A stretch of DNA of 29,723 nt from NCBI GenBank assembly GCA_002424545.1, contig DIKL01000095.1, positions 1-29,723 on the forward strand, read 5' to 3'. Origin of the DNA: Syntrophaceae bacterium UBA5619 (GTDB lineage Bacteria; Desulfobacterota; Syntrophia; Syntrophales; UBA5619). This document shows, in pieces, positions 1-8,148 of the stretch. Under the pieces are notes generated by a model, which did not search any database, was not told where the DNA came from, and worked only from the letters and a program-made list of their open reading frames with translations. Both the position numbers and the translations under genes were made by a program. Positions within the stretch are counted from its first letter, which is position 1. Every line of letters begins with the position of its first letter.

Positions 1-2
1 TC

Positions 3-1079
3 ATCGCCTGCCCCTGCGCACTGGGACTGGCCACCCCCATTTCGATCATGGTGGGAACGGGGCGCGGCGCCATGGCCGGAATCTTGCTCAAGAATGCCGA
101 AGCACTGGAGATCATGGAAAAAGTCGACACCCTGGTGGTGGACAAGACCGGTACGCTGACCGAAGGCAAACCAAAGCTGGTAGCAGTGCAAGCAGGAGAA
201 GGATTTACTGAAAATGAAATATTGCGGATTATCGCCAGTCTCGAACGCGCCAGCGAGCACCCTTTGGCGGAGGCGATTGTGCAAGGAGCGGAAGAGAGGA
301 GGGTTGATCTGGTCAAGACCGATCATTTCCAGTCTGTGACCGGCAAAGGTGTCACGGGGGAAGTGGATGGACATACGGTGGCGGCCGGCAACGAAAACCT
401 GTTGGAAAGCCTGGAAATCAGCGCGGAAGACTTATCCAAGCAGGCCGACAGGCTGCGCGCGGAAGGCAACACGGTCATGCTGATTGCGATTGACGGCAAA
501 GTGGCAGGTTTGATCGGCGTCGTTGATCCCGTGAAAGATTCTACCGCCGAAGCCATTCGCGATTTGCATGCCGAAGGGATCCGGATCGTGATGATTACCG
601 GTGACAGTCATGTCAACGCGAAAGCCGTCGCGGGAAAACTGGGGATCGATGAGGTTCATGCGGAAGTGTTGCCTGAACAAAAAGCCGAACTCATCAAGCA
701 TCTTCAAGCCGATGGTCGGATCGTCGCCATGGCCGGCGACGGGATCAACGATGCCCCGGCGCTGGCCCAGGCCCAGGTCGGAATCGCCATGGGTACGGGC
801 ACCGATGTGGCCATCGAAAGTGCCGGCGTCACTTTGGTCAAGGGCGATTTGCGGGGAATCGTTAGAGCCAGGCGCCTGAGCCGGGCCACCATGCGCAACA
901 TCAGGCAGAATTTATTCTTTGCCTTCATTTATAACACGGCAGGCATCCCGATTGCCGCGGGAGTATTGTATCCGTTCTTTGGAATACTTTTATCGCCCAT
1001 GATTGCTGCAGCAGCCATGAGTTTCAGCTCCGTTTCCGTGATCGGCAATTCACTCCGACTCAGGAGGGTGACCTTATGA
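3..1079 (+). CDS. copA: Copper-translocating P1B-type ATPase, C-terminal part (5' end outside window)
   Basis: The reading frame is already open at the window edge, so only the C-terminal ~358 residues are seen. It begins with the transmembrane metal motif CPC (in [12 protein letters not shown]), which in P1B ATPases binds Cu(I) in the membrane path. Then come the phosphorylation motif DKTGTLT, a nucleotide-binding domain with the HP of SEHPLAEAI, the hinge motif [10 protein letters not shown], and two C-terminal membrane helices. The gene would export monovalent copper from the cytoplasm using ATP. Its stop overlaps the start of the multicopper oxidase gene (ATGA), and the pairing of a copper exporter with a periplasmic copper oxidase supports copper rather than zinc as the substrate. 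Silver transport is also possible, as usual for this family. Nothing is said here about the N-terminal heavy-metal domain, which lies upstream. Confidence 0.93.
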   Translation: MACPCALGLATPISIMVGTGRGAMAGILLKNAEALEIMEKVDTLVVDKTGTLTEGKPKLVAVQAGEGFTENEILRIIASLERASEHPLAEAIVQGAEERRVDLVKTDHFQSVTGKGVTGEVDGHTVAAGNENLLESLEISAEDLSKQADRLRAEGNTVMLIAIDGKVAGLIGVVDPVKDSTAEAIRDLHAEGIRIVMITGDSHVNAKAVAGKLGIDEVHAEVLPEQKAELIKHLQADGRIVAMAGDGINDAPALAQAQVGIAMGTGTDVAIESAGVTLVKGDLRGIVRARRLSRATMRNIRQNLFFAFIYNTAGIPIAAGVLYPFFGILLSPMIAAAAMSFSSVSVIGNSLRLRRVTL

Positions 1080-1410
1080 GAAGCCTTGTCAGAGACACGG
1101 CTGTTGCCGCGCTGGTCTTCCTGATGTTCTCCACTCCCCCGCTTCTCCAGGGGGCGACGGTCGAATACGATCTGACCATCGCTCGGCAGGCGGTCAACAT
1201 CACGGGAAAGGCCGCCGAGGGTATGACCATCAACGGCGCCAGCCCGGGCCCGACCCTGCGCTTCCGGGAGGGGGACCTCGCCCTCATCCGCGTCTGTAAC
1301 CGGATGGACGAGGATACGTCCATCCACTGGCACGGCATCCTGGTCCCTCCCGGGATGGACGGCGTCCCTTACCTCAGCTTTCCGCCCATCCGACCCGGTG
1401 AAGCGTTTCA
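1076..1410 (+). pseudogene. Multicopper oxidase (CopA/CueO-like), truncated by a group II intron
   Basis: The start ATG overlaps the stop of the copper ATPase and has a good ribosome site (GGAGGG). Residues 1-26 form a Sec-like signal peptide. The first cupredoxin domain follows, with the HWHG copper-ligand motif at residues 84-87 and the conserved stretch PPGMDGVPYLSFPPIRPGE. The reading frame runs into a stop at 1412-1414, immediately inside the intron 3' end. An intact protein of this family has about 450-600 residues, so at least three quarters are missing, including the C-terminal copper ligands. Joining the frame across the intron to base 2956 gives about 24 codons and a stop, with no resemblance to a multicopper oxidase. 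The rest of the gene has therefore been lost or moved. In intact relatives the protein oxidises Cu(I) in the periplasm. Confidence 0.85.
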
Positions 1411-2955
1411 GTAGAGTAGAGAGCTGGCGTAGTCACCGAAAGGTTCTATTTCCAGCTCCCCCTCATCAAACCGGACATTCGGTTTTCCCGAATACGGCTT
1501 TCCGATTATCTTCATCCGGATGCTTTCACATTCTGTACCCAAGGAGCCTTGGTTGGAACTTCGTACAGGCCCAAGGAATCATAATAGTACCTGTCCGGAT
1601 ACGCCTTGTACCCAAAACTACGGTAGTGGTGTTTCCGGCGCAGATATATTCTCATCCTGTAGACCAAGTACCTTCTCAAATTTGACATGGCTTTCGTGCA
1701 ATTGCCAAATCGAAAGTAGCCCACCCATCCTCTGGCGACTTCATTAACTCTCCGGATCACAACTTCCGTCGGTGTTGCACTGTACCGCTCGGTCGTCAAT
1801 TGCTTGATTTCCGATCGTATATGTTTCAGTGCCTTCTTGGACGGCTCTGTGTGAGGATACATTTTCCCGGTTTTCTGTCCTCGTTTCATGCCTATGCTGA
1901 AGCCAAGAAAATTGAAGCTTTCTTGGCGTGCATCCACAATACGAGTCTTTTCCTCATTTAAGGTGAGGCCAAGATTTTCGAGAACCAGTTTTACCCCCTT
2001 CAGTATCCGGTCGGTGTTGCCTCTGCACAAAATGACACTATCATCGGCGTACCTCACCAACCTTGCTCCCAGTCTTTCCTGTACTTTCTTGACCGCCCAT
2101 AGCGTGTCAAGCACGTTCAGGTAGATATTGGCAAGCAGCGGAGATATTACCCCACCCTGCGGTGTTCCCTTGTCATTCCTTTTGTACTCTTTCTTCCCGT
2201 CTTCACGTTCCTCCACAATCGGCGCCGTAAGCCACATCTTGATAAGTTTCAATATCTGCTTATCCACGATGCGCTTGGCCACCAATTGCAGAAGTCTGTC
2301 ATGAGGTATGGTATCGAAGTACTTGGAAATGTCGGCATCGATTACATCGGTCCTGCCTTCAAAGAGTTGCTCCTTTACATCTTCCACCGCCTGATGGGCA
2401 CTCCGCTTCGGTCTGAATCCGTACGAGTTGTCCTGAAAGTCGGCTTCAAAGATAGGCTCGATTACTATCTTCACTGCCATCTGCACTACCCTGTCCCTGA
2501 TCACCGGTATTCCCAGCGGTCTTTTACCGCCTGCTGTCTTCGGAATGTATACCCTGCGAACAGCCTGTGGCTTGTACTCTTTCCGCTTTAGTTCCCCGGC
2601 AATCTCTTCAAGATACTTCTCCGCTCCTCCTTCTCTCTCCTCAATGCGCTCAATTGTCGTATGGCTTCCCCTGCGTGTCGCCCCTGTTACCCCGGGAGTC
2701 CATCTATCGGTTATGGTAGTTTTCGTCAGGATAGATGCTCCGGTCTTCCCCAATGTAGGAGAGGGTCGACAACTCCATTACCATTTTCGAGGCTACATCT
2801 GGGTTCGCTTACGCTGCAACCCGCAGGTTTGCTCAGCTCCCTTACGGAGCCTTTGTCAGGAAACTTAGTGCTTCAGGTTACCCTTTACACCTCCCTCAAG
2901 CTACGTGGGCGAGCTACCGAACTCCCACGGTCGGACTTTAACCGACAAGTCACAC
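1411..2955 (-). mobile_element. Group II intron, antisense to the multicopper oxidase, probably internally deleted
   Basis: On the minus strand the element starts with GTGTG at 2955-2951 (consensus GUGYG) and ends with AC at 1412-1411 (consensus AY). Just downstream of the reverse transcriptase stop a domain V is visible at 1500-1468: an AGC triad, a GAAA tetraloop stem, and a closing GUUU arm. Domain VI is a hairpin with arms GAGCTGG/CCAGCTC at 1458-1452 and 1427-1421, with unpaired adenines near its 3' side suited to branching. The encoded maturase ends 11 bases before domain V, the usual arrangement for an ORF in domain IV. Only about 200 bases lie between the 5' end and the ORF start, much shorter than a normal domain I-III. 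This suggests a deletion. The 5' boundary is less certain than the 3' one. Confidence 0.8.
1512..2753 (-). CDS. ltrA: Group II intron reverse transcriptase/maturase, N-terminus apparently replaced
   Basis: This is a 413-residue protein with reverse transcriptase blocks in order: [48 protein letters not shown], the catalytic [15 protein letters not shown] and FNFLGF. The maturase (X) domain follows, with [16 protein letters not shown]. No HNH endonuclease domain follows. From about residue 34 on ([10 protein letters not shown]...) it fits the family. The first ~33 residues do not, and their DNA looks like structured intron RNA sequence: the usual N-terminal (N/K)xGxxGxDG block is absent. The likely explanation is an internal deletion fusing domain I to the body of the ORF, in which case the protein may be inactive or made only weakly. 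A frameshift is less likely, because the other two frames also lack the missing block. Confidence 0.85.
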   Translation of the reverse strand: MGKTGASILTKTTITDRWTPGVTGATRRGSHTTIERIEEREGGAEKYLEEIAGELKRKEYKPQAVRRVYIPKTAGGKRPLGIPVIRDRVVQMAVKIVIEPIFEADFQDNSYGFRPKRSAHQAVEDVKEQLFEGRTDVIDADISKYFDTIPHDRLLQLVAKRIVDKQILKLIKMWLTAPIVEEREDGKKEYKRNDKGTPQGGVISPLLANIYLNVLDTLWAVKKVQERLGARLVRYADDSVILCRGNTDRILKGVKLVLENLGLTLNEEKTRIVDARQESFNFLGFSIGMKRGQKTGKMYPHTEPSKKALKHIRSEIKQLTTERYSATPTEVVIRRVNEVARGWVGYFRFGNCTKAMSNLRRYLVYRMRIYLRRKHHYRSFGYKAYPDRYYYDSLGLYEVPTKAPWVQNVKASG

Positions 2956-3049
2956 GTTTTACACGGCATACAATACAAGTCGTTGGTTTTGCTCCGCGAG
3001 CCTGATTATTGAGTACGGGTCGTAACATTCAATATCTAAAAGAATCTAC

Positions 3050-3078
3050 TTGACGGAATCACATATGTAGTGTATTGT
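3050..3078 (+). promoter_or_regulatory. Sigma70-type promoter of the toxin-antitoxin operon
   Basis: TTGACG at 3050-3055 and TATTGT at 3073-3078 are separated by 17 bases. A direct repeat of GTAGTG (3068-3073 and 3077-3082) overlaps the -10 box and lies just before the ribosome site. This is the expected position of an operator for an autoregulating ribbon-helix-helix antitoxin; the operator role is inferred. Confidence 0.65.
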
Positions 3079-3097
3079 AGTGCAGGAGGTAAATAAT

Positions 3098-3316
3098 ATG
3101 AGAACAGTTTTGTCAGTAAGCTTGCCGGATAACATGGCGGCGGAACTTGAAGCCATTGCCAAAGCAATGGGCAGGAACAAGAGCGACATTGTAAAAGAAT
3201 CCTTAGGATTGTTTCTTTGGGAAACGAAGTTCCGCAATATAAAAAAGAAACTGTCCGTCAAGGCTAAGGCTGCTGGGATTGTGACCGAAGAGGATGTCTT
3301 CAAGGCGGTATCATGA
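3098..3316 (+). CDS. Ribbon-helix-helix antitoxin of a PIN toxin pair
   Basis: This is a 72-residue protein. I chose the ATG at 3098 rather than the upstream GTG at 3080 because the ribosome site AGGAGGT (3084-3090) lies inside that longer reading. The N-terminus RTVLSVSLPDNMAAELEAIAKAMGRNKSDIVKESL is a typical MetJ/Arc (CopG-like) fold: one beta strand, then two helices with the GRNKSD turn. It would dimerise, bind its own promoter, and neutralise the toxin with its C-terminal part (residues 45-72). Its stop overlaps the toxin start by four bases, the usual coupling for such pairs. The base composition of this gene and its upstream region is more AT-rich than the neighbouring operons, which fits acquisition by transfer. 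Confidence 0.85.
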   Translation: MRTVLSVSLPDNMAAELEAIAKAMGRNKSDIVKESLGLFLWETKFRNIKKKLSVKAKAAGIVTEEDVFKAVS

Positions 3317-3717
3317 AGGCAGTTTTCGATACGAACGTTCTTATCGCCGCCTTCCTCACGGAGGGAATCTGTGCCAAGCTCCTGATCCGGGCACGCAGGC
3401 GGGATTTCGACATGATTTTATGCGATGGAATACTTCAGGAATTTAAGCGTGTCCTTAAGAAAAAGTTTGCCACCTCTCCTCATGAAATGTCCGAAGCACT
3501 GACTATTCTTTCTGCGGCAGCACAGGATATTCTCGGACAGCCTGATTCAATTGCGCCCATCTGTAGAGATCCGGATGACAACTTGATTCTGGCCTGTGCC
3601 AGAGATGCTGTTGCAGACTACATTGTCACCGGAGATGAAGACTTATTGGTTTTGAAGAATTATGAGGGCATAAGCATCCTAAAACCCCGGGGATTTGAGA
3701 AGCTTTTTCCAGATTGA
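3313..3717 (+). CDS. PIN-domain toxin (putative RNase)
   Basis: This is a 134-residue protein of the PIN family often annotated as putative toxin component. The acidic residues of a metal-dependent RNase site are visible: Asp6 in FDTNVLI, Glu near residue 44 in GILQEFKRVL, Asp in CRDPDDNLILACA and Asp in VTGDEDLL. Members of this family cleave RNA, often tRNA or rRNA, when released from their antitoxin; the target here is unknown. It is translationally coupled to the upstream antitoxin through an ATGA overlap. The pair sits directly downstream of the group II intron, so this stretch looks like a small accessory island between the broken copper genes and the chromosomal genes that follow. It appears intact. 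Confidence 0.88.
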   Translation: MKAVFDTNVLIAAFLTEGICAKLLIRARRRDFDMILCDGILQEFKRVLKKKFATSPHEMSEALTILSAAAQDILGQPDSIAPICRDPDDNLILACARDAVADYIVTGDEDLLVLKNYEGISILKPRGFEKLFPD

Positions 3718-4073
3718 GAAAGGGCACATTCGTTAGCTTGTGTCAGTGTGATTGTCCGCCTGCTTTGCAAATCGATGACTATACCGTCAGATGCTTACCC
3801 TTCAAATACAAAGCAAGTGATTTGCTGATCTGCCCAGGGCGATGAATACGGGAGGAAAGGTATGACCCCTTGCCGTGAAATCTCCCGTTCATAGCGGGGC
3901 TGGGCTGCTTCCTGAAAGCGAGCGATTAACGCTGATCCATTTCGGTAAAATCAAAAGTACGCATCAATCAGCGCGAAGGCACAAAACGGTTGACATGATC
4001 CCGTGCACCTCGTATTTTCCCGCCATCTGAAATCATTTCTTGACCGGTTCAACCCAAACTCCAGGAGGACAAG
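3718..4073. other. Intergenic stretch of 356 bases
   Basis: No credible gene was found. It contains a 7-bp inverted repeat (ACGGGAG near 3848 with CTCCCGT near 3884) around an Shine-Dalgarno-like GGAGG followed by a ten-codon ORF, and a strong promoter match at 3990-4018. The first 200 bases hold nothing recognisable. Confidence 0.5.
3990..4018 (+). promoter_or_regulatory. Sigma70-type promoter upstream of the DSD1-like gene
   Basis: TTGACA at 3990-3995 and TATTTT at 4013-4018, spaced by 17 bases, about 55 bases before the start codon. This is one of the best promoter matches in the window. Confidence 0.65.
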
Positions 4074-5237
4074 ATGAGCGAACAGCATGCAGACCTTTCC
4101 ACGATCGAAACCCCGGCGGTGATCGTCTACATGGATGTGCTGGAATCCAACATCGCGGAGATGTCCCGCCTCGCAAGAGAGGCCGGCGTCCGATTACGGC
4201 CCCATACGAAGATCCATGAATGTCCGGAAATCGCCGGAATGCAAATCGCCGGCGGCGCATGCGGAATCGAAGTGGGGGCCATCGAACGGGCTCTCTGTAT
4301 GGCCGACGCCGGGATTCAAGATATCCTCATTGCCCATCCTTTTTACGGAGAGCCTAAACTGGCCGTCCTGCGGCGGCTCTTGGAGAAACCAGGGCTCAAG
4401 CTGACCCTGATGGCGGACATGCTGGAGCAGGCAGAAGGAATATCGCGGACGGGGGAAGCCCTCGGTAAGACCATCCCGGTTCTGCTGAAGATCAATGCGG
4501 GTGGAAACCGGTTCGGCGTTCGTCCCGGCGAGCCGGCGCTGCGGACGGTCGAACAGCTTCTCCATCTCCCGGGAATTTCCTTTGAAGGTCTCTATGCGCA
4601 CGAGTCGGGCGGGAAACCGACCCGGGAGAGCCTGGAGAAGGTGGCCCGCGAAACCGCCACGTTGACGGTGGAAACCGCAAGGCTGCTGGTAAAGGAAGTA
4701 ATCCCTGTCCGGCATGTATCCGTGGGCGCCTCGCCGACCCTCCGGGCGACATGCGACCTGCTGAAGGAAGGAGAATTCCCCGAGATCACGGAGATTCACC
4801 CCGGGCATTGCGCCATCGGCGACATCTGGCATGTCCGCGCACTCGCCAACCCGCGAGAGGCTTGCGCCGCCGCTGTCCTGTGCACGGTGATGAGCGCCGT
4901 CGATCCGGGATATGTGATCATCGACGCGGGATACAAGACCTTCGGAGCCGATTCGCTCATCCAGTATCGCGATTCGCCCGGATTCTTCCGGCAGGGACAA
5001 CCGAGCTTCGGTTCTGTGCAGGGCCGCCCGGATCTCTGGCTGGGGAAAATCTCCGCCGAGACCGCCATCCTGCAATACATGGACCCGGCCGTCGTTCCCG
5101 AAAAAAGGCTCCGGATCGGCGACCGGCTGGAAATCGTCCCCAACAGCGCCACCCTGGCGATCAGCCTGCAGCGGAGAATCTACGGGGTGAGAAACGGCGT
5201 TGTGGAACGCACCTTTTCGGTGGCCGGAACCGCCTGA
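4074..5237 (+). CDS. DSD1-like, alanine-racemase-fold PLP enzyme (D-amino acid dehydratase/aldolase family)
   Basis: This is a 387-residue protein, normal for the D-serine dehydratase/D-threonine aldolase family (fold type III). The N-terminal TIM barrel carries the PLP lysine in RPHTKIHECPEIAGMQ (Lys46). Barrel motifs follow: GIEVGAIERA, LLKINAGGNRFGV, YAHESGG, and VSVGASPTL, which binds the PLP phosphate. The C-terminal domain should carry a PNHxC zinc or manganese site. Here it reads PNSAT (residues 356-360), so both side-chain ligands are replaced (His to Ser, Cys to Thr). A start with ribosome site AGGAGG is clear. The gene stands alone behind its own promoter. I expect a PLP enzyme acting on a D-amino acid or hydroxy-amino acid, but the normal metal-dependent dehydratase or aldolase chemistry is doubtful. 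Confidence 0.85.
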   Translation: MSEQHADLSTIETPAVIVYMDVLESNIAEMSRLAREAGVRLRPHTKIHECPEIAGMQIAGGACGIEVGAIERALCMADAGIQDILIAHPFYGEPKLAVLRRLLEKPGLKLTLMADMLEQAEGISRTGEALGKTIPVLLKINAGGNRFGVRPGEPALRTVEQLLHLPGISFEGLYAHESGGKPTRESLEKVARETATLTVETARLLVKEVIPVRHVSVGASPTLRATCDLLKEGEFPEITEIHPGHCAIGDIWHVRALANPREACAAAVLCTVMSAVDPGYVIIDAGYKTFGADSLIQYRDSPGFFRQGQPSFGSVQGRPDLWLGKISAETAILQYMDPAVVPEKRLRIGDRLEIVPNSATLAISLQRRIYGVRNGVVERTFSVAGTA

Positions 5238-5491
5238 CCGGAAGGCCCGGCGGATCACCATCCGAAGAAGGAAAATCAAAGGATTGTCTTTGAGTGGATA
5301 TACTTTATCCGGCCGGACAGAGAAGATGGATACTTGCTATCCGTTTTTTTGTTTGATGACTGGATGCGATACGGGGGACGATTTGCATATAGCTCATCAA
5401 TATTGAGAAGTTAGAAGGCATCCTTGTTTCTTGGTATGGAAAATGCTGTACATTGAGCCAAACGCAACAAAATCATAAGGAGGCAAGGATC

Positions 5492-5764
5492 ATGAAAAAA
5501 TTAGCGATAATCTTCATCACCGTTGTAATGGTGGCGGGCTTGTCAGCCCCTGTTTTTGCATTTGATGCCGGTTTGAGGCAGCGTGGATATGTACGTGGAG
5601 GGCATGGCTATCAACGCATATATGAGCCTGTCCGGCCTGTGTATCATCAGACCTGCTATCGATATGCTCATTCCCCCCGACCCGGGGTGCTGGTCTCTCT
5701 CCCGCTTGTTCCGTTGCCGGGCGTAAGCCACGGGTTTCCGAGCATAAACATCCGGATTCGTTAA
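5492..5764 (+). CDS. Small exported protein of unknown function
   Basis: This is a 90-residue protein. The ATG at 5492 is preferred because AAGGAGG lies about seven bases upstream; a longer reading from 5453 would bury that site. Residues 1-23 are a clear signal peptide (MKKLAIIFITVVMVAGLSAPVFA) shown here only by its ends: a Lys-Lys start, a hydrophobic core and an AFA-like cleavage site. The mature part is rich in Tyr, His, Arg and Pro and ends with a short hydrophobic SLPLVPLPG stretch. It starts 20 bases before the end of its neighbour's leader, so both exported proteins probably share a transcript. I do not recognise a family. A periplasmic or cell-surface location is inferred. Confidence 0.75.
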   Translation: MKKLAIIFITVVMVAGLSAPVFAFDAGLRQRGYVRGGHGYQRIYEPVRPVYHQTCYRYAHSPRPGVLVSLPLVPLPGVSHGFPSINIRIR

Positions 5765-5784
5765 GACGGAGGAAACAGACGAAG

Positions 5785-6894
5785 ATGAAAAGTCTAAAGA
5801 TCAAACCAATCGTTGCCATCGTCCTTCTGATGATGGCAGCCTTATTCTGCCTAACAGGCCCTGTTGAGGGGGCATTGGTTGTGCGCACCGAAAAGGATAT
5901 TTACAATCCGGATGAAAAGATCAGGGTTTATTTTGCCAACGCGCCGGGCAATGATACGGATTGGATATGCATCGTACTGGCAGGCTCTCCGGATACCGAA
6001 GGAGGGGATTATAAATACATGCCCAGGGGATTGGGGAATGGTTCCCTGATCTTTGAGCCTCGCTCATCCGGAACATACGAGGTGAGGGCTTATTACAACT
6101 ATCGGCGTAATGGATACGTGGTATCCGGTCGCCATGTTTTTTCAGTTCAGGGTGATCCTGCCCGGGAACAAGAATGGGCTCAAGGTGCGGAACCGATCGA
6201 TGATGAAGACTCCCTGGAGGACAACCTGCCGCCTCCGATTCCATTTGTCGAGCAACCAAATGTGGTTGTATTGCCCGGAACTGACATATATGCCGTTCCT
6301 GACGTGGAGGCCGATATATTTTTCCAGGGCGGCTGGTGGTGGAGACCCTGGGGCGGCTATTGGTATCGTTCGCAATACTATGATCATGGGTGGACGCATT
6401 ATCGCGGCACGCCATCCTGGCACAGCAGGATACCCCATGGCTGGAGAAATAATTATCGAAGCCGTGTTTGGGGTGGTCGTCCTTGGAACCCTCCTTCGGT
6501 TCATCACGATAATCTGAATCGGCATTGGCGTGGTGGTCAATGGCGGAATGACCATGGCTGGGGACTCCCCGGTGGTCGACCTGGCGGCCGCACCTTTCAG
6601 GGCGGCGGATCTGGCGGACGCAACCTACAAGGCGGTGGACCTGCCAGGAGGATCTTCCATGGCGGCGGATCGGGCGGACGTAACTTACAAGGCGGTGGAC
6701 CTGCCAGGAGGACCTTCCAGCGTGGCGGATCGGGTGGACGGAACCTACAAGGCGATGGACCTGCCAGGGGGGCCATCCAGGGTGGTGGATCCGGCGGACG
6801 TAACTTACAAGGCGGTGGATCTGGTGGTGGAAAGAGTCGTTCCGGCGGTTTTCACGGAATGGGGCCGGTAACGGGTGAACCCGGCGCCAGATAA
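5785..6894 (+). CDS. Exported protein with Ig-like N-domain and Gly-rich 20-residue repeats
   Basis: This is a 369-residue protein with a signal peptide of about 29 residues. Residues 30-125 look like a beta-sandwich domain (start VVRTEKDIYNPDEKIRV, end GRHVFSVQ), with features seen in bacterial Ig-like or polyanchored surface domains. An acidic linker follows, then a Trp/Tyr/His/Arg-rich stretch (residues 185-260: GGWWWRPWGGYW and similar). From about residue 272 the unit GGGSGGRNLQGGGPARRxFx is repeated four times, the last copy degenerate. The C-terminus is rich in Gly, Arg and Asn and suited to binding RNA, anionic polymers or a surface. The ribosome site GGAGG is good and the gene lies 20 bases behind the small exported gene. 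No enzyme motif is visible. Function is unknown. Confidence 0.75.
   Translation: MKSLKIKPIVAIVLLMMAALFCLTGPVEGALVVRTEKDIYNPDEKIRVYFANAPGNDTDWICIVLAGSPDTEGGDYKYMPRGLGNGSLIFEPRSSGTYEVRAYYNYRRNGYVVSGRHVFSVQGDPAREQEWAQGAEPIDDEDSLEDNLPPPIPFVEQPNVVVLPGTDIYAVPDVEADIFFQGGWWWRPWGGYWYRSQYYDHGWTHYRGTPSWHSRIPHGWRNNYRSRVWGGRPWNPPSVHHDNLNRHWRGGQWRNDHGWGLPGGRPGGRTFQGGGSGGRNLQGGGPARRIFHGGGSGGRNLQGGGPARRTFQRGGSGGRNLQGDGPARGAIQGGGSGGRNLQGGGSGGGKSRSGGFHGMGPVTGEPGAR
6601..6840 (+). repeat. 60-bp tandem repeat, four copies, inside an exported-protein gene
   Basis: Copies start exactly at 6601, 6661, 6721 and 6781. Each encodes a 20-residue unit GGGSGGRNLQGGGPARRxFx. The first three copies differ at a few bases; the fourth diverges in its last third. 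Because the period is a multiple of three, copy number can change without breaking the frame, so length variation between strains is expected. Confidence 0.93.
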
Positions 6895-6944
6895 GACAGA
6901 AGGCACTCACTATCTCAGGATGCGCTCCGCTGGAAACGCTCGGC

Positions 6945-6973
6945 TTGACATGCCAGACGACTTTACGTATCTT
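6945..6973 (+). promoter_or_regulatory. Sigma70-type promoter upstream of the START-like gene
   Basis: TTGACA at 6945-6950 and TATCTT at 6968-6973 with a 17-base spacer, 95 bases before the ATG at 7069. Confidence 0.6.
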
Positions 6974-7068
6974 CATACTGCGTAGAAACAAGTTCTTATC
7001 AACTCGGCAGAGCGAAAGGTGAAGGGAAAATCAACCCAGTGCCCCGTCAAAACATCGCATTCGGTTCG

Positions 7069-7953
7069 ATGCAGATCAAACATCTCCTGCTCATTCTCGC
7101 TCTCGTGACAGTCCGGTTGTTCACTTTCCCGAATCCTGAAGTGGCGGCCGCAGATGCACTCCCTGGTTTCGAGCTCCGGCCGGACCGGCCATTCATGCAG
7201 AATGTCCCGGCCATTTCGCTGAGCGAAGCGGATCTGGCGCTTCTTTCCTCGGGAAACCCCGTCACTCGCCTGCTGGACACACCCAGCGGCTTCAAGGCGT
7301 GCTACATGCGGGTCTTTCTGCCTTTCGATCCCCCGACGATTTGGCACATCGTTACCGACATCCACCATTTTAGCATGGTCTCGCCACAATACCCGAAGAA
7401 CGGTTCATTAACGGACAAAAGGCAGACGTTCATGCCTTACGTCTTTGACTCTTCCGCCTGCGAGAATGACAAGTATCTGTATCAACTGATTGTCATGCCG
7501 CTGATTGCACCGCGCCAGTTTACGCTGAAGCGGACCGCAAACCAGATCGCCTTTCCATGGGAAAGCAAATGGTCGCAGGAGCCGCGGATGCATTGCCAGG
7601 ATAAACTCAATCCCCAAATGGAAAAGTATCGAACGGAAGCGATCGTCACCGAGAGAAACGAAGGAAGCTGGCGCCTTGCGCCTTTGTCAAAGGAGTTCAT
7701 CAAAAGCAAGGAAGATCTTCTCAAGACGGATTGCATCTATTACGTGGACACCAATCCCGGGGGCAATCTGTCCTCTCTCATGGCGATCGTCAACAAGGTC
7801 ACCGAAACCGCACTGCCCGTCCTGACGGAAAACGTGGTTTTCCATGCAAAACAGTGGGACAAACATATGCGGACATATCATACACCCCTTCAGTATGAAG
7901 AATGGACGGCTCAGGTCAGGGCCTACCGATCGCAAAGGGGATACATCCCTTGA
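7069..7953 (+). CDS. Exported START/SRPBCC-like lipid-binding-fold protein
   Basis: This is a 294-residue protein if it starts at the ATG at 7069. A GTG at 7039 in the same frame would add ten residues before the signal peptide and has a slightly better purine-rich stretch upstream, so the start is uncertain. Residues 1-29 form a hydrophobic export signal. The body resembles START or polyketide-cyclase-like domains, which form a beta-sheet cavity for a hydrophobic ligand: FDPPTIWHIVTDIHHFSMVSP at the front, a central YLYQLIVMPL strand, and a long C-terminal helix (residues 240-270). It has its own promoter and no tight operon partner. A role in periplasmic lipid or aromatic-compound binding is inferred from the fold only. 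No catalytic motif is visible. Confidence 0.65.
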   Translation: MQIKHLLLILALVTVRLFTFPNPEVAAADALPGFELRPDRPFMQNVPAISLSEADLALLSSGNPVTRLLDTPSGFKACYMRVFLPFDPPTIWHIVTDIHHFSMVSPQYPKNGSLTDKRQTFMPYVFDSSACENDKYLYQLIVMPLIAPRQFTLKRTANQIAFPWESKWSQEPRMHCQDKLNPQMEKYRTEAIVTERNEGSWRLAPLSKEFIKSKEDLLKTDCIYYVDTNPGGNLSSLMAIVNKVTETALPVLTENVVFHAKQWDKHMRTYHTPLQYEEWTAQVRAYRSQRGYIP

Positions 7954-8148
7954 TCCTGATTACACAGTCAATACCGGTCGTTACTGCTTACCGATATTAA
8001 GATTGAAGAAAAACCAAGAAATCGGTAGGATCGGATCCAAATCATGGGCGTTGTGCCTATCCTCTCATCAAAACTTGAGGGTCAGCGAAACCGGAACGAT
8101 CCGTGGATTTTGCAGGACACGGTTTTAGAATCAACGAGGTCGATTCGT

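Noticed and set aside
2956..3029. Second exon of the multicopper oxidase after the intron
   Set aside because: The joined frame gives about 24 residues and a stop without copper-oxidase features.
4194..5279. 361-codon minus-strand frame opposite the DSD1-like gene
   Set aside because: Shadow of a clear PLP-enzyme gene; composition is explained by codon bias.
6601..6840. Tandem repeats as a CRISPR array
   Set aside because: Repeat units are contiguous without spacers and code for a regular 20-residue unit.
6530..6871. Second open frame over the 60-bp repeats
   Set aside because: The repeat keeps several frames open at once; only the long frame has a signal peptide and ribosome site.
7989..8027. 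Seven-base inverted repeat before the SDR as terminator
   Set aside because: Loop of 25 bases and no T-run; too weak to call.
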